From Hyphomonas sp. (GTDB lineage Bacteria; Pseudomonadota; Alphaproteobacteria; Caulobacterales; Hyphomonadaceae): 64,000 bases of DNA. Below the pieces are notes generated by a model. It worked only from the letters and a program-made list of their open reading frames with translations. It did no database searches and was not told the origin of the DNA. Location of the stretch: contig NZ_JAGYJH010000003.1 of NCBI RefSeq assembly GCF_018402285.1, positions 744,001 through 808,000 of the forward strand, written 5' to 3'. Made by a program: the position numbers and the translations under genes. Shown here one piece after another: positions 10,401-19,813 of the stretch (positions within the stretch are counted from its first letter, which is position 1; the number at the start of each line of letters is the position of its first letter).

Positions 10401-10706
10401 GGGTCAGCAGCATTTCACGCAAGCCCACGGGCCGTTATGGCCCGGGGGTCTCTTGCTTTTGGGAAATGCGCCCAAATCACCTCTCCGGCATGTAATAATG
10501 GTAAGGAAAGCGGCAAAATCAGCGATCCAGCATCTCTGGCGTGCAAACGATGCGGCATCGCAACACTGCGCGCCAGAGCCCGGTTTCTTATGAGGATTTG
10601 GCGCATTTCCCATCCCCGCCCATAGAGGGCAGACAGGGCGTTCCGTAGCTGGTCGTGGTTTGTTCTGGAATTAGTCCAATGTGGAAATTCCGATTCGCTA
10701 TCGCTG
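10401..10706. other. Non-coding stretch between the ahpC remnant and mraZ control region
   Basis: No convincing gene. A hairpin CGGGCC-GTTAT-GGCCCG at 10428-10444, followed by a pyrimidine-rich but broken T stretch, may be the old ahpC terminator. The remaining sequence probably carries the dcw promoter or promoters. It is less GC-rich than the coding DNA around it. Confidence 0.5.
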
Positions 10707-10740
10707 CCCATTGAGGCCCATGCGTGCCCATGATACTCCA
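10707..10740 (-). promoter_or_regulatory. MraZ-binding repeats upstream of the dcw operon
   Basis: CCCA occurs at 10707, 10717 and 10727, with a degenerate TCCA at 10737, a strict 10-bp period. On the minus strand this reads TGGG-N6-TGGG-N6-TGGG, i.e. TGGGN units with 5-base spacers, the motif bound by MraZ in E. coli and Mycoplasma. It lies about 60-90 bp before mraZ, as expected for autoregulation of the dcw operon. Confidence 0.75.
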
Positions 10741-10797
10741 AATTTACACATGGTTTACCCATGGCGGGGTTTAGGCAGATAAGATTGGGCTAGGCGG

Positions 10798-11295
10798 GTG
10801 TTTGTTTCCACCTATGAGGGCGCTATTGACGCAAAAGGCAGGGTTTCGATCCCCGCGCCTTTCCGCGCCGCTTTGGGCGGATCCAGCCGCGTGTTCGTCT
10901 GGCAGGCCCCCGATGGGTCGGGCGCGCTGGAAGGCGGGGGCGAGGAGCTGATGGAGCTCTACCGCGAGACGCTTGCCGAGCTGCCGCTACAGTCGCCGAT
11001 CCGGGAAGCTATCGTGACCTGCATCATCGCCGCCTCGGCGGACCTGAAGATAGACGATACGGGGCGCGTAAAACTGCCCGAAGAGCTCTGCGAGGCGGCC
11101 GAGCTGAGCGGCAAGATCAGGTTCTCCGGCCAGCTCGACAGTTTCCGTATCTGGAATCCCGAGCGGTTCAACCTGCATCAGGCCCGGATGCGCTCCATCG
11201 TCAACGCGCCGGAAACGCTCGATGCGTTTGCCGCCGCTTACAACAAGGTGCGCCAGCGCCGCGCAGCCGTTGGCCGGGCCGGGGAGGCTGGGTGA
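10798..11295 (+). CDS. mraZ: Transcriptional regulator MraZ
   Basis: A 165-residue AbrB-fold DNA-binding protein that forms rings and represses the dcw operon from TGGG repeats. The start is GTG at 10798, giving MFVSTYEGAIDAKGRVSIPA, the usual MraZ opening. The duplicated SpoVT/AbrB half is seen again near residues 80-100 (LKIDDTGRVKLPEEL). It is somewhat longer than the roughly 150-residue E. coli protein because of a C-terminal basic tail (VRQRRAAVGRAGEAG). It is the first gene of the cluster, and its stop overlaps the rsmH start (TGATG). Confidence 0.95.
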   Translation: MFVSTYEGAIDAKGRVSIPAPFRAALGGSSRVFVWQAPDGSGALEGGGEELMELYRETLAELPLQSPIREAIVTCIIAASADLKIDDTGRVKLPEELCEAAELSGKIRFSGQLDSFRIWNPERFNLHQARMRSIVNAPETLDAFAAAYNKVRQRRAAVGRAGEAG

Positions 11296-12323
11296 TGTCG
11301 ACACGCACAACGCCGCGCGGCCCGGCTGATCCGGGTCATCTGCCGGTGATGCTCACCGAAGTGCTCACCGCGCTCGCGCCGGCGGACGGCGAGGTCATCA
11401 TCGACGGCACCTTCGGCGGGGGCGGCTACACGACCGCGATCCTCAAGGCGGCAAACTGCGCCGTGCTCGGCATTGACCGCGACCTTGATGCGATTGTCCG
11501 GGCCGAGAAGATGGCGCAGGCCAATCCGCGTCTCGTGCCGCTGCTCGGCTGTTTCGGCGATCTCGACATCCTGGCCGAGCAGGCCGGGCATGAATCGGTT
11601 GACGGCGTGGTGCTCGATATCGGCGTCTCCAGCTTTCAGATCGATCAGGCTGAGCGCGGCTTCTCCTTCATGAAGGATGGCCCGCTGGATATGCGAATGG
11701 GCGGGAGTGGTCCGTCTGCGGCCGATGTCGTCAACAGGATGAGCGAAAAGGGCCTGGCGGATGTCATCTTCCGTCTGGGCGAAGAGAAGAATTCCCGGCG
11801 GATTGCCCGCATACTGGTACAGCGCCGCGCCCAGGCGCCGTTCGAGACGACGGCAGACCTCGCCGCTGTGGTCGAAGAGGCCGTGGGCGGGCGGCGCGGG
11901 GCGCGGTCGCATCCGGCAACGCTGACTTTCCAGGCGATCCGCATGTATGTGAATGACGAGCTGGGCGAGCTGGCGCGCGGCCTGCGGGCTGCCGAGCGCA
12001 TCCTCAAGCCTGGCGGGCGGCTGGTGGTCGTCACCTTCCACTCGCTGGAGGACCGTCTCGTCAAGCAATGGTTGCGCGAACGGGCCGGCGCGGTGCCGGG
12101 CGGTTCGCGACACATGCCGCTGATGTCAAAGGGGCCGAAACCAGCCTTTGAACTGCAGGAAAACAAGGCGGTGCAGCCTTCTGAAAAGGAAGTGGAAACC
12201 AATCCACGCGCACGGTCTGCAAAGTTGCGGGCGGCGATCCGCACCAATGCGGACGCGGCCCTGGATGAGGCGAGCGACGGTATGAACTTGCCGCCGCTCG
12301 CGGAACTGGAGAAGTCGCGATGA
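11295..12323 (+). CDS. rsmH: 16S rRNA (cytosine(1402)-N(4))-methyltransferase
   Basis: An S-adenosylmethionine-dependent methyltransferase acting on C1402 of 16S rRNA in the ribosomal P site. Formerly called mraW. 342 residues from the ATG that overlaps the mraZ stop; a GTG one codon earlier is possible. GGGGAGG lies about 8 bases upstream. The N-terminal block HLPVMLTEVL, the SAM motif DGTFGGGGYT (about 35-44) and the C-terminal block VVTFHSLEDRLVK are characteristic. Between them lies the helical insert typical of the family. It overlaps ftsL by four bases (ATGA), so the two are translationally coupled. Confidence 0.95.
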   Translation: MSTRTTPRGPADPGHLPVMLTEVLTALAPADGEVIIDGTFGGGGYTTAILKAANCAVLGIDRDLDAIVRAEKMAQANPRLVPLLGCFGDLDILAEQAGHESVDGVVLDIGVSSFQIDQAERGFSFMKDGPLDMRMGGSGPSAADVVNRMSEKGLADVIFRLGEEKNSRRIARILVQRRAQAPFETTADLAAVVEEAVGGRRGARSHPATLTFQAIRMYVNDELGELARGLRAAERILKPGGRLVVVTFHSLEDRLVKQWLRERAGAVPGGSRHMPLMSKGPKPAFELQENKAVQPSEKEVETNPRARSAKLRAAIRTNADAALDEASDGMNLPPLAELEKSR

Positions 12324-12700
12324 GCCGCAAGGTATTTTTCTTTGGTCTTCTGGTTGCCGGGTTGCTGATCTTCAGCCTCTACCGGGCAAAGTATGGCGCC
12401 AAGGACACCGCCGCCGAACTGATGGCAATCGAGGCCCAGATCCAACAGGTCCAGCAGGAAAAGGCCCTGCTGGAGACAGAGCTGGCGCATATGAGCCGGC
12501 GCGACTGGATCGAGGAATATGCCCGCAAGGAGCTGGGTATGGCCCCGCCCAAGCCGGGCCAGATGGCCAATGAAGGCGACCTCGACGAAATGGTCGGCCT
12601 GCCGGTGACGACGCTGCAGGCCCTCTCGGTTGCAGATGGCGGCGCAGAGGAAGCGGCAGATGCAGAGGCTGGCGAAGCCGCCCTGGAGGCCCCCAGATGA
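12320..12700 (+). CDS. ftsL: Cell division protein FtsL
   Basis: A small bitopic divisome protein of 126 residues that bridges early and late division proteins and complexes with FtsB and FtsQ to activate FtsWI. A short cytoplasmic start (MSRK) is followed by one transmembrane helix (about 5-22) and a coiled coil (about 32-62, IEAQIQQVQQEKALLETEL). Then comes the RDWIEEYARKELGM segment common to FtsL/DivIC proteins and an acidic, Ala-rich tail. Identification rests on topology and position between rsmH and ftsI, since FtsL sequences are poorly conserved. It overlaps both neighbours by ATGA. Confidence 0.85.
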   Translation: MSRKVFFFGLLVAGLLIFSLYRAKYGAKDTAAELMAIEAQIQQVQQEKALLETELAHMSRRDWIEEYARKELGMAPPKPGQMANEGDLDEMVGLPVTTLQALSVADGGAEEAADAEAGEAALEAPR

Positions 12701-14328
12701 GCGAGGCGTCCCGGGATCGCACGCGGCTCGTCGGGCTGGCCATCGGCCTGCTCTTCGTGCTGATGGCGGGCCGGGGCGGATTCCTCGCGCTGTCGGATGC
12801 GCCGTCCAATGCGGCCAGCCGTCCGCTCACCGCGTCGCTGGAAACGCGCGCTGACATTGTCGATCGCAATGGCGAGCTTCTGGCAACCTCGGTTGTTTCC
12901 TGGTCACTTTGGGCCAATCCGAGCCTGATCTGGGACGGCGCCGATGCGGCCCGGCAGATCACCGGCGTCCTGACCGATGTCAGCGAGGCCGATCTGGCGC
13001 AGCGTCTGTCGGACCCCGATCGCAAGTTTGTCTGGGTCAAGCGCGGCCTGACCCCCCGGCAGCGCGAGCAGGTGGTTGCGCTCGGCCTGGAAGGGCTCGA
13101 CTTCCGCGAGGAAGCCCGCCGGGCCTATCCGCGCGGCGTTCTGGCCGGGCAGGTGCTGGGATATACGAATGTCGACGGGGAAGGCATTGCGGGCATTGAA
13201 CTGGGGCAGGATCAGGCCCTGCAGGACGGGGCAGAGCCCGTTCGCCTGACGCTGGACATTGGCGCGCAGGCTGCCCTTGAGGCAGAGCTTGCCACCGCCG
13301 CGATGGATTACGACATGATCGGCGGAGCGGCGATCCTGATGGATACGCGCACCGGCGAAATCCGCGGCATGGCCAGCTGGCCGCCGTTTGACCCCAACCG
13401 GGCCAGTGATACGCCTGCGGACGATCCGGCGCGGACCAACCGGGCAGTTGGCGCGGTGTATGAGCTCGGCTCGATCTTCAAGCCGCTGACGATTGCTGCG
13501 GCGCTGGACGTGGGCGCCATCCAGGCAGACGACCGGTTCCAGATCGGCCAGCCCCTGCTGATCCAGGGGCGGCGGATTTCCGACACGCACTGGTTTGCAC
13601 GGGAGGCCGATGTCTGGAAGATCCTGGCGGAAAGCTCCAATATCGGCACGGTGCAGGTAAACCTCGCGCTGGGGCCCGAGCGGCAGATGCAATTGCTGGA
13701 GACCGCTGGCCTGACGCGCCGCGCGCCGCTTTCCCTGCCAGGATCGGCTGCGCCGCTGTTGCCGGCGCGGCTCGACGAGGTGACGGCGGCGACCGTTTCC
13801 TATGGCCATGGCATATCGGTCTCGCCGCTGGCCTTCCTGCTGGCTTTTTCCGCCTTCGGGAATGATGGCCAGATCGTTCCGCCCGTGCTGGTGGCGGATG
13901 AGACGGCCGGCCTGCCGGCCCCGGTGCGCCTGTTTTCGGAGGAGACCGCACATCTGGTGACGCAGATGATGCGCCAGACCGTGCTGAGCGGAACCGCCCG
14001 GCGCGCCGATGTCGCCGGATACCGTGTTGCCGGCAAGACAGGCACCGCCGAGAAGCCGATCCCGGGCGGCTATGCCAAGGACCGCAATGTTTCGAGCTTT
14101 GCTGCTGTGTTTCCTGCAGACAGCCCCCAATATGCCCTGATTGTGACGCTGGATGAGCCCAAGGCCATCGAGGACGGAACCATGACCGCCGCTGTCAACG
14201 CTGCTCCGGTTGCCGGGCGCATCATTGAGCGCGTGGCGCCGCTCCTCGAGGTCGATCCCCGATTTGAGGATGTGCGGCCTGCCTCTTCAGCGCCTCAGGA
14301 CCTCTCCCAGAACAGGAGTGAACTTTGA
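12697..14328 (+). CDS. ftsI: Septal peptidoglycan transpeptidase FtsI (PBP3)
   Basis: A class B penicillin-binding protein of 543 residues that cross-links septal peptidoglycan with the glycosyltransferase FtsW. One N-terminal transmembrane helix (about 9-28) is followed by the PBP dimerisation domain (from about residue 45, TRADIVDRNGELLA) and the transpeptidase domain. The catalytic serine is Ser259 in GSIFK, the SxN motif is SSN in AESSNIGTV, and the KTG motif is in VAGKTGTAEKP. It overlaps ftsL (ATGA) and murE (TTGA). The C-terminus carries about 30 extra polar residues with no obvious fold. Confidence 0.95.
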   Translation: MSEASRDRTRLVGLAIGLLFVLMAGRGGFLALSDAPSNAASRPLTASLETRADIVDRNGELLATSVVSWSLWANPSLIWDGADAARQITGVLTDVSEADLAQRLSDPDRKFVWVKRGLTPRQREQVVALGLEGLDFREEARRAYPRGVLAGQVLGYTNVDGEGIAGIELGQDQALQDGAEPVRLTLDIGAQAALEAELATAAMDYDMIGGAAILMDTRTGEIRGMASWPPFDPNRASDTPADDPARTNRAVGAVYELGSIFKPLTIAAALDVGAIQADDRFQIGQPLLIQGRRISDTHWFAREADVWKILAESSNIGTVQVNLALGPERQMQLLETAGLTRRAPLSLPGSAAPLLPARLDEVTAATVSYGHGISVSPLAFLLAFSAFGNDGQIVPPVLVADETAGLPAPVRLFSEETAHLVTQMMRQTVLSGTARRADVAGYRVAGKTGTAEKPIPGGYAKDRNVSSFAAVFPADSPQYALIVTLDEPKAIEDGTMTAAVNAAPVAGRIIERVAPLLEVDPRFEDVRPASSAPQDLSQNRSEL

Positions 14329-15761
14329 AACTCTCCGACCTTTTCCCGCTCGCCGAGAATGGCGAGACCGAGATCCTCGGAATGACGGCCGACAGCCGGA
14401 AGGTGCAGCCTGGCTGGCTGTTTGCTGCCCTCAAGGGCAGCGTGCATGACGGGGGCAAATTCGTGCCCCAGGCCATACAGCAGGGCGCCGCGGCAATTCT
14501 TACTGACGCGGCTGCGGGGGGTATTTCGGTTCCGCAGGTAATTGCCGATGAGCCGCGCCGCGCGCTGGCGCTGGCAGCCAAGCGCTTCTATGGAGTCCAG
14601 CCCGAATGCGTGGTCGCCGTGACCGGCACGAACGGCAAATCCTCAACGGTCGATTTTGCCCGCCAGATCTGGAGCCGGGCGGGGATCAAGGCCGCCTCGA
14701 TGGGCACGCTCGGCGCGATCGGTCCGGGCGGAAAGGTGGATATCGGCCACACGACACCCGACCCGGTGACGGTGAGCGAGACAATGAAGGCGCTGGCCGA
14801 GCAGGGCGTCACGCATTGCGCGATGGAGGCCTCCAGCCATGGCCTCGAGCAGCACCGGCTGGACGGGGTGGACCTTTCCGCCGTTGCCTTCCTCAACCTC
14901 ACCCAGGACCATCTCGATTACCATCCGACGATGGAAGCCTATCTGGACGCCAAGCTGCGCCTCTTGCGTGATCTGGCGCCCAGGGGCGTTCCGGCCATCG
15001 TGAATGCCGACAGCGACCATCGCGACGTGGTCGAGGAGACCGCACGCAAGGCAGGTCTGCAGGTTGTCTCGTTCGGCTGGCGCGGGGAGGATCTCTGGAT
15101 CGACGAGCTGATGCCGAAGGCGACGGGCCAGACGCTGTTCCTCTATTGGAAAGATGTGGAGCAGAAACCCATCGAGCTGCCGCTGATCGGCGAGTTCCAG
15201 ACGCTCAACGCACTGGCGGCCGCCGCGCTCTGCCTGTCACTCGGCATGACGTTTCCGGCGGTGGCTGAGGGGCTTGCCCATCTCAAGCCGGTCAAAGGGC
15301 GGCTGGAATTTGTCGGCAAGACCGAGACCGGCGCGGGCGTGTTCGTGGACTATGCCCACACGCCGGACGGTCTTGACGTTCTGCTGCGTGCGGTCCGTCC
15401 GCATACGGCAGGGAGGCTGAAGGTGATCTTCGGCTGTGGCGGCGACCGGGACGCAAAGAAGCGCCCGATCATGGGCGAGATCGCCAGCCGCCAGGCCGAT
15501 GATGTGATCATCACCGATGACAACCCGCGTTCGGAAGATCCGGCGAAAATCCGTGCCTCAATCCTTGGCGGCGCCAGGGGCGCGCATGAGATCGGCGACC
15601 GGGCTGAAGCGATCCATACGGTCATCCGCGAGCTGAAGAAGGGCGACACAGTTGTTATCGCCGGCAAGGGTCATGAAACCGGCCAGATCATCGGGTCGCA
15701 GGTGCTGCCTTTCTCCGATCAGGATGAGGCGCTCGCCGCTCTGAAAGGACTTTTGCGATGA
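14325..15761 (+). CDS. murE: UDP-MurNAc-L-Ala-D-Glu:meso-diaminopimelate ligase
   Basis: An ATP-dependent Mur ligase adding the third residue of the stem peptide. 478 residues. The start is TTG at 14325, overlapping the ftsI stop, chosen because AGGAG sits 8 bases upstream and the protein then begins MKLSDLFPL. Motifs are the ATP loop TGTNGKSS (about 104-111), the catalytic DHLDYH block, and DNPRSEDP, whose DNPR signature marks specificity for meso-diaminopimelate rather than lysine. The next gene, murF, starts inside its stop (ATGA). Confidence 0.96.
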   Translation: MKLSDLFPLAENGETEILGMTADSRKVQPGWLFAALKGSVHDGGKFVPQAIQQGAAAILTDAAAGGISVPQVIADEPRRALALAAKRFYGVQPECVVAVTGTNGKSSTVDFARQIWSRAGIKAASMGTLGAIGPGGKVDIGHTTPDPVTVSETMKALAEQGVTHCAMEASSHGLEQHRLDGVDLSAVAFLNLTQDHLDYHPTMEAYLDAKLRLLRDLAPRGVPAIVNADSDHRDVVEETARKAGLQVVSFGWRGEDLWIDELMPKATGQTLFLYWKDVEQKPIELPLIGEFQTLNALAAAALCLSLGMTFPAVAEGLAHLKPVKGRLEFVGKTETGAGVFVDYAHTPDGLDVLLRAVRPHTAGRLKVIFGCGGDRDAKKRPIMGEIASRQADDVIITDDNPRSEDPAKIRASILGGARGAHEIGDRAEAIHTVIRELKKGDTVVIAGKGHETGQIIGSQVLPFSDQDEALAALKGLLR

Positions 15762-17194
15762 CGCGTCCGCTCTGGACTTCCAGCGACATTGCCCTTGCCA
15801 CCGGCGGCGAGGCAACCGCGCCCTTCGAGGTGACCGGGTCGATCTCGATCGACACCCGCACCCTGCAGAAGGGGGACCTCTTCGTGGCGCTGAAGGACCA
15901 GCGCGATGGGCATGAATTTGTCGAGGCCGCATTCAAGGCGGGCGCGGCCGGCGCGCTCGTTTCCCGGCCGGTTCCCGGCGGCCCGCTGGTGCAGGTCGAT
16001 GATGTGCTCGACGCGCTGACCCAAATGGGCATTGCTGCGCGGGTGCGCTGCGGCGCCCACCGCACGGCAGTCACGGGGTCTGCGGGCAAGACGTCGGTGA
16101 AGGAAATGCTGGCGCAGATCTACCGCGCCTTCGGTCCTGCCCACTGGAACGTCAAGAGCTTCAACAATCACTGGGGCGTGCCGCTGACGCTGGCCCGGAT
16201 GCCGGAAGAGACACAGCGCGCGATCTTCGAGATCGGCATGAGCACGCCGGGCGAGATTGCCCCGCGCAGCCAGATGGTTCGCCCGCATACCGGCATCGTT
16301 ACCTGTATTGCCGCTGCCCACCTTCAGGGGCTCGGCTCGGTTGAAGGTATCGCCGAGGAAAAGTCCGGCATCTTCGCCGGCCTGGAAGCGGGCGGCACGA
16401 TCATTCTGCCGGCGGATGATGTGTTCCTTGACTATCTTTCCGCGCGTGCGCGGAGCTTTTGCCCGACGGGCAGCGTCGAGACGTTTGGCACATCAGATGA
16501 GGCAACCGCGCGGATTGCAGCCTATGAAACCGATGGCCGCACCAGCGAGGTAGTGGTCGATATCGTCGGCCAGCGCGCGCGCGTGACGCTCAACGCCGTC
16601 GGCGCCCACTGGGCGCAGAATGTGGCCGCTTCGCTGCTGGCCGCCAGCCAGGCTGGACTGTCGCTGAAAGACTGCGCCGAGGCCCTTTCAGGCTATGCGC
16701 CGCCGCCGGGGCGGGGCACTTCCGAAACGCTGGTTTTGCCCGATATCGGCGAAATCACGCTGATCGACGACGCCTACAATGCCAACCCCGCCAGCATGCG
16801 TGCCGCGCTCAAGGCGCTCGCGCAGCGCAGCGGAGCCCGCCGCCTGGTGGCGCTCGGCGACATGCGCGAAATCGGCGACACGTCCGCTGCGGAACACCGC
16901 GCGCTGGCGGCCCCAGTGGCTGAAGCAGGTGTCGATGGGATCTTTCTGGTTGGTGCCGAAATGCAACACCTTTCGCAGGCGCTTCCGCGGGATCTGCAGC
17001 AGATATCTGCTCCGACAGCGGATGAGTTGTGGAATCAGCTGCAAAAAGCACTCCGCGCTGGGGATGTTCTCTTGATCAAAGGATCGAATGCGTCCGGGAT
17101 GGGCAAGTTAGCGGACCGGCTGCGCCAATGGAGCGTGCCGGCCGGATCGGGCAAGATGGATGGCGGTCCAGAAGGGGCTGCGAGGGTAAACTGA
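15758..17194 (+). CDS. murF: UDP-MurNAc-tripeptide:D-Ala-D-Ala ligase
   Basis: A Mur ligase adding the D-alanyl-D-alanine dipeptide to complete UDP-MurNAc-pentapeptide. 478 residues with the three Mur-ligase domains. The ATP loop reads [12 protein letters not shown] (about 107-118), followed by [12 protein letters not shown] and [10 protein letters not shown]. The C-terminal domain has [16 protein letters not shown], the family signature. The last 25 residues (after [10 protein letters not shown]) look like a disordered tail. It is coupled to mraY by TGATG. Confidence 0.96.
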   Translation: MTRPLWTSSDIALATGGEATAPFEVTGSISIDTRTLQKGDLFVALKDQRDGHEFVEAAFKAGAAGALVSRPVPGGPLVQVDDVLDALTQMGIAARVRCGAHRTAVTGSAGKTSVKEMLAQIYRAFGPAHWNVKSFNNHWGVPLTLARMPEETQRAIFEIGMSTPGEIAPRSQMVRPHTGIVTCIAAAHLQGLGSVEGIAEEKSGIFAGLEAGGTIILPADDVFLDYLSARARSFCPTGSVETFGTSDEATARIAAYETDGRTSEVVVDIVGQRARVTLNAVGAHWAQNVAASLLAASQAGLSLKDCAEALSGYAPPPGRGTSETLVLPDIGEITLIDDAYNANPASMRAALKALAQRSGARRLVALGDMREIGDTSAAEHRALAAPVAEAGVDGIFLVGAEMQHLSQALPRDLQQISAPTADELWNQLQKALRAGDVLLIKGSNASGMGKLADRLRQWSVPAGSGKMDGGPEGAARVN

Positions 17195-18387
17195 TGCTAT
17201 ACGAACTGCTGGCCGCAGACAGCGGCCTGTTCAACCTGCTGAACTACATCACCTTCCGCACAGGTGCGGCGGTGGTCACCGCATTTCTGGTGACCGTGCT
17301 GTTTGGCGATGTGCTGATCAACTTCCTGCGCGCCCGCCAGGGCAAGGGCCAGCCGATCCGCGACCTGTCGCTTCAGGCTCAGCTCTCCAAGCAGGGCACG
17401 CCCACGATGGGCGGCTTTCTCATCTGGCTCGGCCTCATTGTTGGCGTGGTGCTCTGGGGCAACCTGCAGAACCCCTACGTCTGGGTCACGCTGTTCGTCA
17501 CTTTCTCCTATGCGGTCCTCGGCTTCCTCGATGACTATGCCAAGGTCACCAAGCAGACGACCGATGGCGTGTCGGCCGGTTTGCGCCTGATAGCCGGGTT
17601 TGGTATCGCCGCGCTCGCCTGCGCCCTGATCATGGGCCTGCACGGCGCCCACACCCCGGCTGGTCACGCCGAATGGGGCCCGTTCAATCCGCTGGCCGAA
17701 TGGATTGCCGGCTTTGCCCCGCAGACGTCTGTGAGCCCGGCCGATCCGGACTTCTCTGGCGGCGTGGCGGTTCCCTTCGTCAATAACTACTTCCTGCCGC
17801 TCGGCGGGTTCTTCATCCTCTTCGGCATGATCGTCATCGTCGGCGCGGCCAATGCGGTGAACTTCACCGACGGCCTCGATGGCCTTGCCATCGTTCCGGT
17901 TACTTTTGCGGCCGCCGCCTATGCGATGATTGCCTATCTGACGGGCAACTTCGTCTTCGCATCCTATCTCGGCATCCAGTTTGCGCCGGGGGCGGGGGAG
18001 CTTGCCGTGCTGCTCGGCGCGCTGATCGGCTCGGGCATGGGCTTCCTCTGGTACAATGCCTATCCCGCGAAGGTCTTCATGGGCGACACCGGATCGCTCG
18101 GCCTTGGCGGCATGCTTGGTGTTGTCGCCGTGGCCACCAAGCACGAATTTGCGCTTGTCGTCATCGGCGGCCTGTTCGTCATCGAGGCGGTTTCGGTGCT
18201 CACCCAGATCGGCTGGTTCAAGATCACCAAGCGTCTCACGGGCGAGGGCAAACGCATCTTCCTCATGGCGCCGCTTCACCACCATTTTCAGAAGCAGAAC
18301 TGGCCCGAAACCCGGGTTGTCGTGCGCTTCTGGATTCTTTCCGTTCTGTTCGCCCTCGCGGGCCTCGCCACGCTGAAGCTGAGGTAA
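17194..18387 (+). CDS. mraY: Phospho-N-acetylmuramoyl-pentapeptide transferase
   Basis: An inner-membrane enzyme transferring phospho-MurNAc-pentapeptide to undecaprenyl phosphate to form lipid I. 397 residues with ten predicted helices. Signatures are KQGTPTMGG, the catalytic Asp pair in [33 protein letters not shown] and the magnesium-binding PLHHHFQK. The start ATG overlaps the murF stop, with CGAGGG upstream. It is about 35 residues longer than the roughly 360 of E. coli. The extra length lies in one loop (about residues 150-185, [16 protein letters not shown] onward) before the helix leading to NAVNFTDG, probably periplasmic. Confidence 0.96.
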   Translation: MLYELLAADSGLFNLLNYITFRTGAAVVTAFLVTVLFGDVLINFLRARQGKGQPIRDLSLQAQLSKQGTPTMGGFLIWLGLIVGVVLWGNLQNPYVWVTLFVTFSYAVLGFLDDYAKVTKQTTDGVSAGLRLIAGFGIAALACALIMGLHGAHTPAGHAEWGPFNPLAEWIAGFAPQTSVSPADPDFSGGVAVPFVNNYFLPLGGFFILFGMIVIVGAANAVNFTDGLDGLAIVPVTFAAAAYAMIAYLTGNFVFASYLGIQFAPGAGELAVLLGALIGSGMGFLWYNAYPAKVFMGDTGSLGLGGMLGVVAVATKHEFALVVIGGLFVIEAVSVLTQIGWFKITKRLTGEGKRIFLMAPLHHHFQKQNWPETRVVVRFWILSVLFALAGLATLKLR

Positions 18388-18397
18388 CCCGCGCGCC

Positions 18398-19813
18398 ATG
18401 ATCCCCATTACCGAATACGCTGGAAAAGACGTTGCGGTGTACGGCCTCGGCCGCTCCGGTCTCAGCGCGGCCAAAGCCCTCAAGGCTGGCGGCGCGCGCG
18501 TCCATGCGTGGGATGATAATGAGGAAATGCGCGCCAGGGCCGAAGCCGCCGGCATCGCCCTCTCCGATATCAACAAGCGCGACTGGCAGACCTTTGCCGC
18601 TCTCGTCCTCTCGCCGGGCATCCCCTACAAGTTTCCCCAGCCTCATCGCCTTGTGCGCATGGCGGAGATGACCGGTGTTCCGGTGATCGGCGACATGGAG
18701 CTCTTCGCCCGCGCCGTGCAGGCGCTGCCCGAGCGCGCCCGGCCGAAGATCGTGGCGATCACGGGCACCAATGGCAAGTCGACCACGACGGCGCTGATCG
18801 GCCATATCCTGAAACAGGCGGGCCGCGATGCCCGCGTTGGCGGCAATATCGGCACCGGTGTGCTCGATCTCGCCGCGCTTCATTCCAATGCCATCTATGT
18901 GCTGGAGATGTCGTCCTACCAGCTTGATCTGGTCAAGAGCCTGCGCTGTGATGTGGCCGTCTTCATGAACCTTTCGCCTGACCATCTTGACCGTCATGGC
19001 GGCATGGATGGCTACCAGGCTGCGAAGATGCGCATCTTCCAGAACCAGACGGACAAGGACGTCGCGGTCATCGGGTTTGACGATGTCTATTCCCAGTCGA
19101 TTGCCATCGGCCTGTCTGCCCGCGGCCCGCAGAAGGTGGTGCAGATTTCTTCCACCTATACCCTCGGCAAGGGCATCAGCGCCGTGGACGGACGGCTTTA
19201 TGACAATCAGTCCGGGAAGGCCGAATTCGTCGGCAAGCTGGATGAATGTCCCGCCCTGGTCGGGCGCCACAACTACCAGAACGCCGCCGCCGCCTATGCC
19301 GCCTGCCGCGCGCTCGGGCTGGATCCGGCAACGATCATGGCGGGGCTGAAATCCTTTCCTGGCCTCGCCCACCGGATGGAAGCGGTCGGTGAGATCGACG
19401 GCATCCGCTTCATCAACGATTCCAAGGCAACCAACGCCCAGGCCGCCGAACAGGCGCTGCGTTCGTTCAGGAACATCTACTGGATTGCCGGGGGTGTTCC
19501 GAAAGCGGAGGGCATTGCCCCGCTGGCGTCGCTGTTTCCAAATGTCATCAAGGCCTATCTGATCGGCCAGGCAGAGGACGTCTTTGCCGCGACCCTGAAC
19601 GGCAAGGTGCCCGCGCAGGTCTGCGGCGCGCTCGAGCGGGCCGTGGACGCGGCTTTCCGCGATGCCAAGGCCGCAGGAGAGCCGGGTGCCGTGATCCTGC
19701 TGTCGCCCGCCTGCGCCAGCCAGGACCAGTTCAAGGATTATGAGCATCGCGGGGATATCTTCCGCAGTCTTGTGCAGGACCGGCTGCCGGCAAGCCTCAA
19801 GGTGACTGCGTGA
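18398..19813 (+). CDS. murD: UDP-MurNAc-L-alanine:D-glutamate ligase
   Basis: An ATP-dependent Mur ligase adding D-glutamate, the second stem-peptide residue. 471 residues. An N-terminal Rossmann-like domain (VYGLGRSGLSAAKAL) binds the UDP-sugar. The central domain has the ATP loop ITGTNGKSTTTALIG (about 125-139) and FMNLSPDHLDRHG. The C-terminal domain has NDSKATNAQAAEQAL and the LLSPACASQDQFKDYEHRG signature. It starts 10 bases after mraY and overlaps ftsW by GTGA. D-glutamate would come from the MurI encoded at the right edge of the window. Confidence 0.96.
   Translation: MIPITEYAGKDVAVYGLGRSGLSAAKALKAGGARVHAWDDNEEMRARAEAAGIALSDINKRDWQTFAALVLSPGIPYKFPQPHRLVRMAEMTGVPVIGDMELFARAVQALPERARPKIVAITGTNGKSTTTALIGHILKQAGRDARVGGNIGTGVLDLAALHSNAIYVLEMSSYQLDLVKSLRCDVAVFMNLSPDHLDRHGGMDGYQAAKMRIFQNQTDKDVAVIGFDDVYSQSIAIGLSARGPQKVVQISSTYTLGKGISAVDGRLYDNQSGKAEFVGKLDECPALVGRHNYQNAAAAYAACRALGLDPATIMAGLKSFPGLAHRMEAVGEIDGIRFINDSKATNAQAAEQALRSFRNIYWIAGGVPKAEGIAPLASLFPNVIKAYLIGQAEDVFAATLNGKVPAQVCGALERAVDAAFRDAKAAGEPGAVILLSPACASQDQFKDYEHRGDIFRSLVQDRLPASLKVTA

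Noticed and set aside
10428..10444. Hairpin CGGGCC-GTTAT-GGCCCG as a strong terminator
   Set aside because: The stem is only 6 bp and the following pyrimidine stretch is interrupted. Kept only as a possible relic of the ahpC terminator.
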